Assembly (NCBI RefSeq): GCF_000963705.1
Contig: NZ_LAJY01000220.1
Coordinates: forward strand, 1 to 9,236
Direction of reading: 5' to 3'
DNA length: 9,236 nucleotides
Origin: Elstera litoralis
GTDB taxonomy: Bacteria; Pseudomonadota; Alphaproteobacteria; Elsterales; Elsteraceae
The stretch's first letter is position 1, and the number at the start of each line of letters is the position of its first letter. The notes beneath the pieces were generated by a model. The model made no database searches, was not told the origin of the DNA, and saw nothing but the letters and a program-made list of their open reading frames with translations. A program made the position numbers and the translations under genes. Below, piece by piece: positions 7,650-9,236 of the stretch.

Positions 7650-8981
7650 CTAAGCCGTCAGCGTCGCGTGGATCGACAGCGCGGCCTGTTTGCCGTCCTC
7701 GACCGAGGCCACCGTAAGATCTTGCCCGCCCGCAACGCAGTCGCCGCCCGCCCAGACGTTCGCCAGCGAGGTGCGCCGGTCGGCATCGACCTTGATGCGG
7801 CCCTTCTCCAGCACGAGCCCGGGAAATTCCGGTTCGGCATAGGTTTGGCCGATGGCTTTGAAAATTTGATCGGCCGCCAGGGTGAAGGTCTCGCCCGTCC
7901 CGGTCACAGCGCCGCCCACAAGCGTGGTGTATTCAAAGGTAATGCCGCTCGCTGCGCCATCGGTCGCCTCAACCTTCACGGGTTTGGCCCAATGTTTGAT
8001 TTTCACACCATTGGTCTGTGCCCATTCCTGCTCGACCGGGGTCGCCGTCATGGTTTCAACGCCGCGCCGATAGACGAGGGTCACGTCTTCCGCACCGAGG
8101 CGCTTGGCTTGGGTCGCGGCATCGATGGCGGTATTGCCGCCGCCGATCACCACCACGCGCCGCCCGATGGGCAGGCGGGTGAGATCCTCGGCTTGGCGCA
8201 GTTTGGCGATGAAATCGACGGCATTTTCCACGCCCGGCAAATCCTCGCCCGGCGCATTCAGGGCATTGACCCCGGCGAGGCCAAGGCCGAGGAAAACCGC
8301 ATCGAAACCTTTTTGCAGATCATCCAGGGAGCCATCGCGCCCGAGTTTCCAGTCGGTAACGACGGTAATGCCGCCGATGGCGAGGATATAGTCGATTTCC
8401 TTTTGGGCGAAATCATGGGGCGTTTTATAGGCCGCAATCCCATATTCATTGAGCCCGCCGAGCTTGGCGCGGCCTTCATAGACCGTCACGTCATGGCCGA
8501 GGCTGGCGAGCTTATGGGCCGCCGAGAGCCCGGCAGGACCACCGCCGACCACGGCCACGCGCTTGCCCGTATGGGGCGCACGGGTGAAAATCTGCACGTC
8601 TTGATCGAACAACCAATCGGTCGCCCGCCGTTGCAGCGCGCCGATTTGCACGGCCTTATCTTCGTAAGTGTTCCGCACGCAGGCCTGCTCGCACAGAATC
8701 TCGGTCGGGCAAACGCGGGCGCACATACCGCCCATGATGTTCGCCGACAGAATATCGGTGGCCGAGCCCTTCAGGTTGCCCGTGCCGATTTTCCGAATAA
8801 AGCTCGGAATATCGATACTCGTCGGGCAGGCCACAACGCAGGGCGCGTCGTAACAAAACAGGCAGCGATCCGCCTCGACCAGCGCTTGCGCCGGGGTAAG
8901 CGGCGGGTGCGCGTCGCCGAAATTCTCCGCAAGAACCCCTGGCGACAGGCGACCTGCGGTAATATCCACCAAATCCTTCAT
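7650..8981 (-). CDS. preT: NAD(P)-dependent dihydropyrimidine dehydrogenase, electron-input subunit PreT
   Basis: Intact 443-residue flavoprotein of the glutamate-synthase small-subunit-like family. It takes electrons from NAD(P)H through FAD and Fe-S clusters and passes them to PreA. Two N-terminal cysteine sets are present: C40, C43, C48, C52 (CLFCYDAPCVVACP) and C87, C91, C97, C101. The FAD-binding dinucleotide motif GGGPAGLSAA spans 146-155, the NAD(P)H-binding GGGNTAIDAA 280-289, and a C-terminal flavin motif AGGDCVAGGQ 411-420. The length fits family members that lack the PreA fusion found in animals. A GGAGG five bases from the ATG supports the start. It is the first gene after the 132-nt control region carrying two RutR-like palindromes. 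Whether NADH or NADPH is used cannot be judged here. Confidence 0.93.
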   Translation of the reverse strand: MKDLVDITAGRLSPGVLAENFGDAHPPLTPAQALVEADRCLFCYDAPCVVACPTSIDIPSFIRKIGTGNLKGSATDILSANIMGGMCARVCPTEILCEQACVRNTYEDKAVQIGALQRRATDWLFDQDVQIFTRAPHTGKRVAVVGGGPAGLSAAHKLASLGHDVTVYEGRAKLGGLNEYGIAAYKTPHDFAQKEIDYILAIGGITVVTDWKLGRDGSLDDLQKGFDAVFLGLGLAGVNALNAPGEDLPGVENAVDFIAKLRQAEDLTRLPIGRRVVVIGGGNTAIDAATQAKRLGAEDVTLVYRRGVETMTATPVEQEWAQTNGVKIKHWAKPVKVEATDGAASGITFEYTTLVGGAVTGTGETFTLAADQIFKAIGQTYAEPEFPGLVLEKGRIKVDADRRTSLANVWAGGDCVAGGQDLTVASVEDGKQAALSIHATLTA

Positions 8982-9040
8982 GAACCCCTCCGTCTTCCGC
9001 TTCTGCGAAATGACTTCGAACCCTGTTGATGTTTATTGTG

Positions 9041-9069
9041 ATTATTTGAAGGATGCTATTGTTTGACTA
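9041..9069 (-). promoter_or_regulatory. Candidate preT promoter
   Basis: On the - strand a -10-like AATAAT (9041-9046, 5 of 6 to TATAAT) lies exactly 17 bp from a -35-like TAGTCA (9064-9069, 4 of 6 to TTGACA). The -35 element falls inside the left operator palindrome, consistent with repression by occlusion. The resulting leader before preT would be about 50 nt. It is the best of several weak matches in an AT-rich stretch; no experimental start is known. Confidence 0.4.
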
Positions 9070-9078
9070 AACGGTCAA
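9063..9078. promoter_or_regulatory. RutR-like operator, proximal to preT
   Basis: TTGACTAAACGGTCAA agrees with the RutR-type consensus TTGACCAnnTGGTCAA at 12 of 14 specified positions and is itself palindromic. RutR is a TetR-family regulator of pyrimidine utilisation released by uracil. The site overlaps the candidate -35 of the preT promoter. The regulator gene is not in the window, so assignment to RutR or another TetR protein is inference. Confidence 0.6.
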
Positions 9079-9086
9079 GCAAAAAC

Positions 9087-9102
9087 TTGACCATTTAGTC
9101 AG
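9087..9102. promoter_or_regulatory. RutR-like operator, distal to preT
   Basis: TTGACCATTTAGTCAG matches TTGACCAnnTGGTCAA at 12 of 14 specified positions. Its centre is 24 bp from the proximal site. Read on the opposite strand it is nearly identical to that site (15 of 17 bases over 9063-9079 versus 9086-9102). The pair therefore also makes a long inverted repeat with a 6-nt spacer. Confidence 0.58.
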
Positions 9103-9113
9103 GATCTAGAAAC

Positions 9114-9236
9114 TTAAGCCGAGGCTGCTTCGACCATTGCATGCAACAGTACATTGCAGCCCGCCGCACAGTCGCTCGCCGTGGCATTTTCCACTTCATT
9201 ATGGCTAATGCCGTCTTCGCAGGGGATGAAGATCAT
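9114..9236 (-). CDS. Zn-dependent amidase, C-terminal end (beta-ureidopropionase / N-carbamoyl amino acid hydrolase family), partial
   Basis: Only the last 40 residues and the TAA stop (9114-9116) are present; the rest lies beyond the window. The visible piece begins 'MIFIPCEDGISHNEVENA', the conserved C-terminal motif of the M20/M28-type hydantoinase/carbamoylase family, in which the His of SHNE is a metal ligand. The family includes beta-ureidopropionase, N-carbamoyl-L-amino acid hydrolase and allantoate amidohydrolase. Next to preTA and dihydropyrimidinase the likely reaction is N-carbamoyl-beta-alanine to beta-alanine, CO2 and ammonia, the third step of the pathway. It runs in the same direction as preT, 132 nt upstream. 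Exact substrate is inferred from context. Confidence 0.8.
   Translation of the reverse strand: MIFIPCEDGISHNEVENATASDCAAGCNVLLHAMVEAASA

Noticed and set aside
7446..9029. 527-codon open frame on the + strand
   Set aside because: It lies opposite preT and the start of preA, whose products have full family motifs. Its own translation shows no recognisable domain and is a typical high-GC antisense shadow.
1..9236. CRISPR arrays, insertion sequences, tRNA or rRNA genes
   Set aside because: I saw no regularly spaced repeats, transposase-like protein, terminal inverted repeats or tRNA-like cloverleaf in the window.

Overview
The window comes from a fairly GC-rich proteobacterium, most likely an alphaproteobacterium. 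This is inferred from codon usage, from the gene set, and from the resemblance of the proteins to alphaproteobacterial pyrimidine-catabolism clusters. No rRNA or other marker is present, so genus and species cannot be named.

Left end (1-969, + strand): two tandem paralogous hemerythrin-like (HHE-type) genes. The first is cut by the window edge. The second is complete and is preceded by a 33-bp near-palindrome whose core resembles the NsrR (nitric-oxide-responsive) operator. A perfect 12-bp stem at 973-1000 acts as a bidirectional terminator against the convergent block on the other strand.

The rest (1018-9236, - strand) is a reductive pyrimidine catabolism locus. In transcription order it holds the 3' end of a Zn-dependent amidase (N-carbamoyl-beta-alanine amidohydrolase type), a 132-nt control region, preT, preA, an attenuator-like hairpin, an ABC importer (ATPase, two permeases, a THI5/NMT1-type periplasmic binding protein), a second hairpin, and dihydropyrimidinase. 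PreTA reduces uracil or thymine, dihydropyrimidinase opens the ring, the amidase releases beta-alanine or 2-methyl-beta-alanine, and the importer probably brings in a pyrimidine-related substrate. The control region holds two 16-bp palindromes that closely fit the RutR-type operator; one of them overlaps the best promoter candidate.

Five of the - strand genes (preA, ATPase, permease 2, binding protein, dihydropyrimidinase) are broken by single-base frameshifts, six in total (dihydropyrimidinase has two). Four are clear runs of one base and two are short G/C stretches. Protein sequence on both sides of every break is well conserved, and a one-base correction restores a family-typical protein each time. 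Sequencing or assembly error is the simplest explanation. These genes are annotated below at full length, with the break positions stated.
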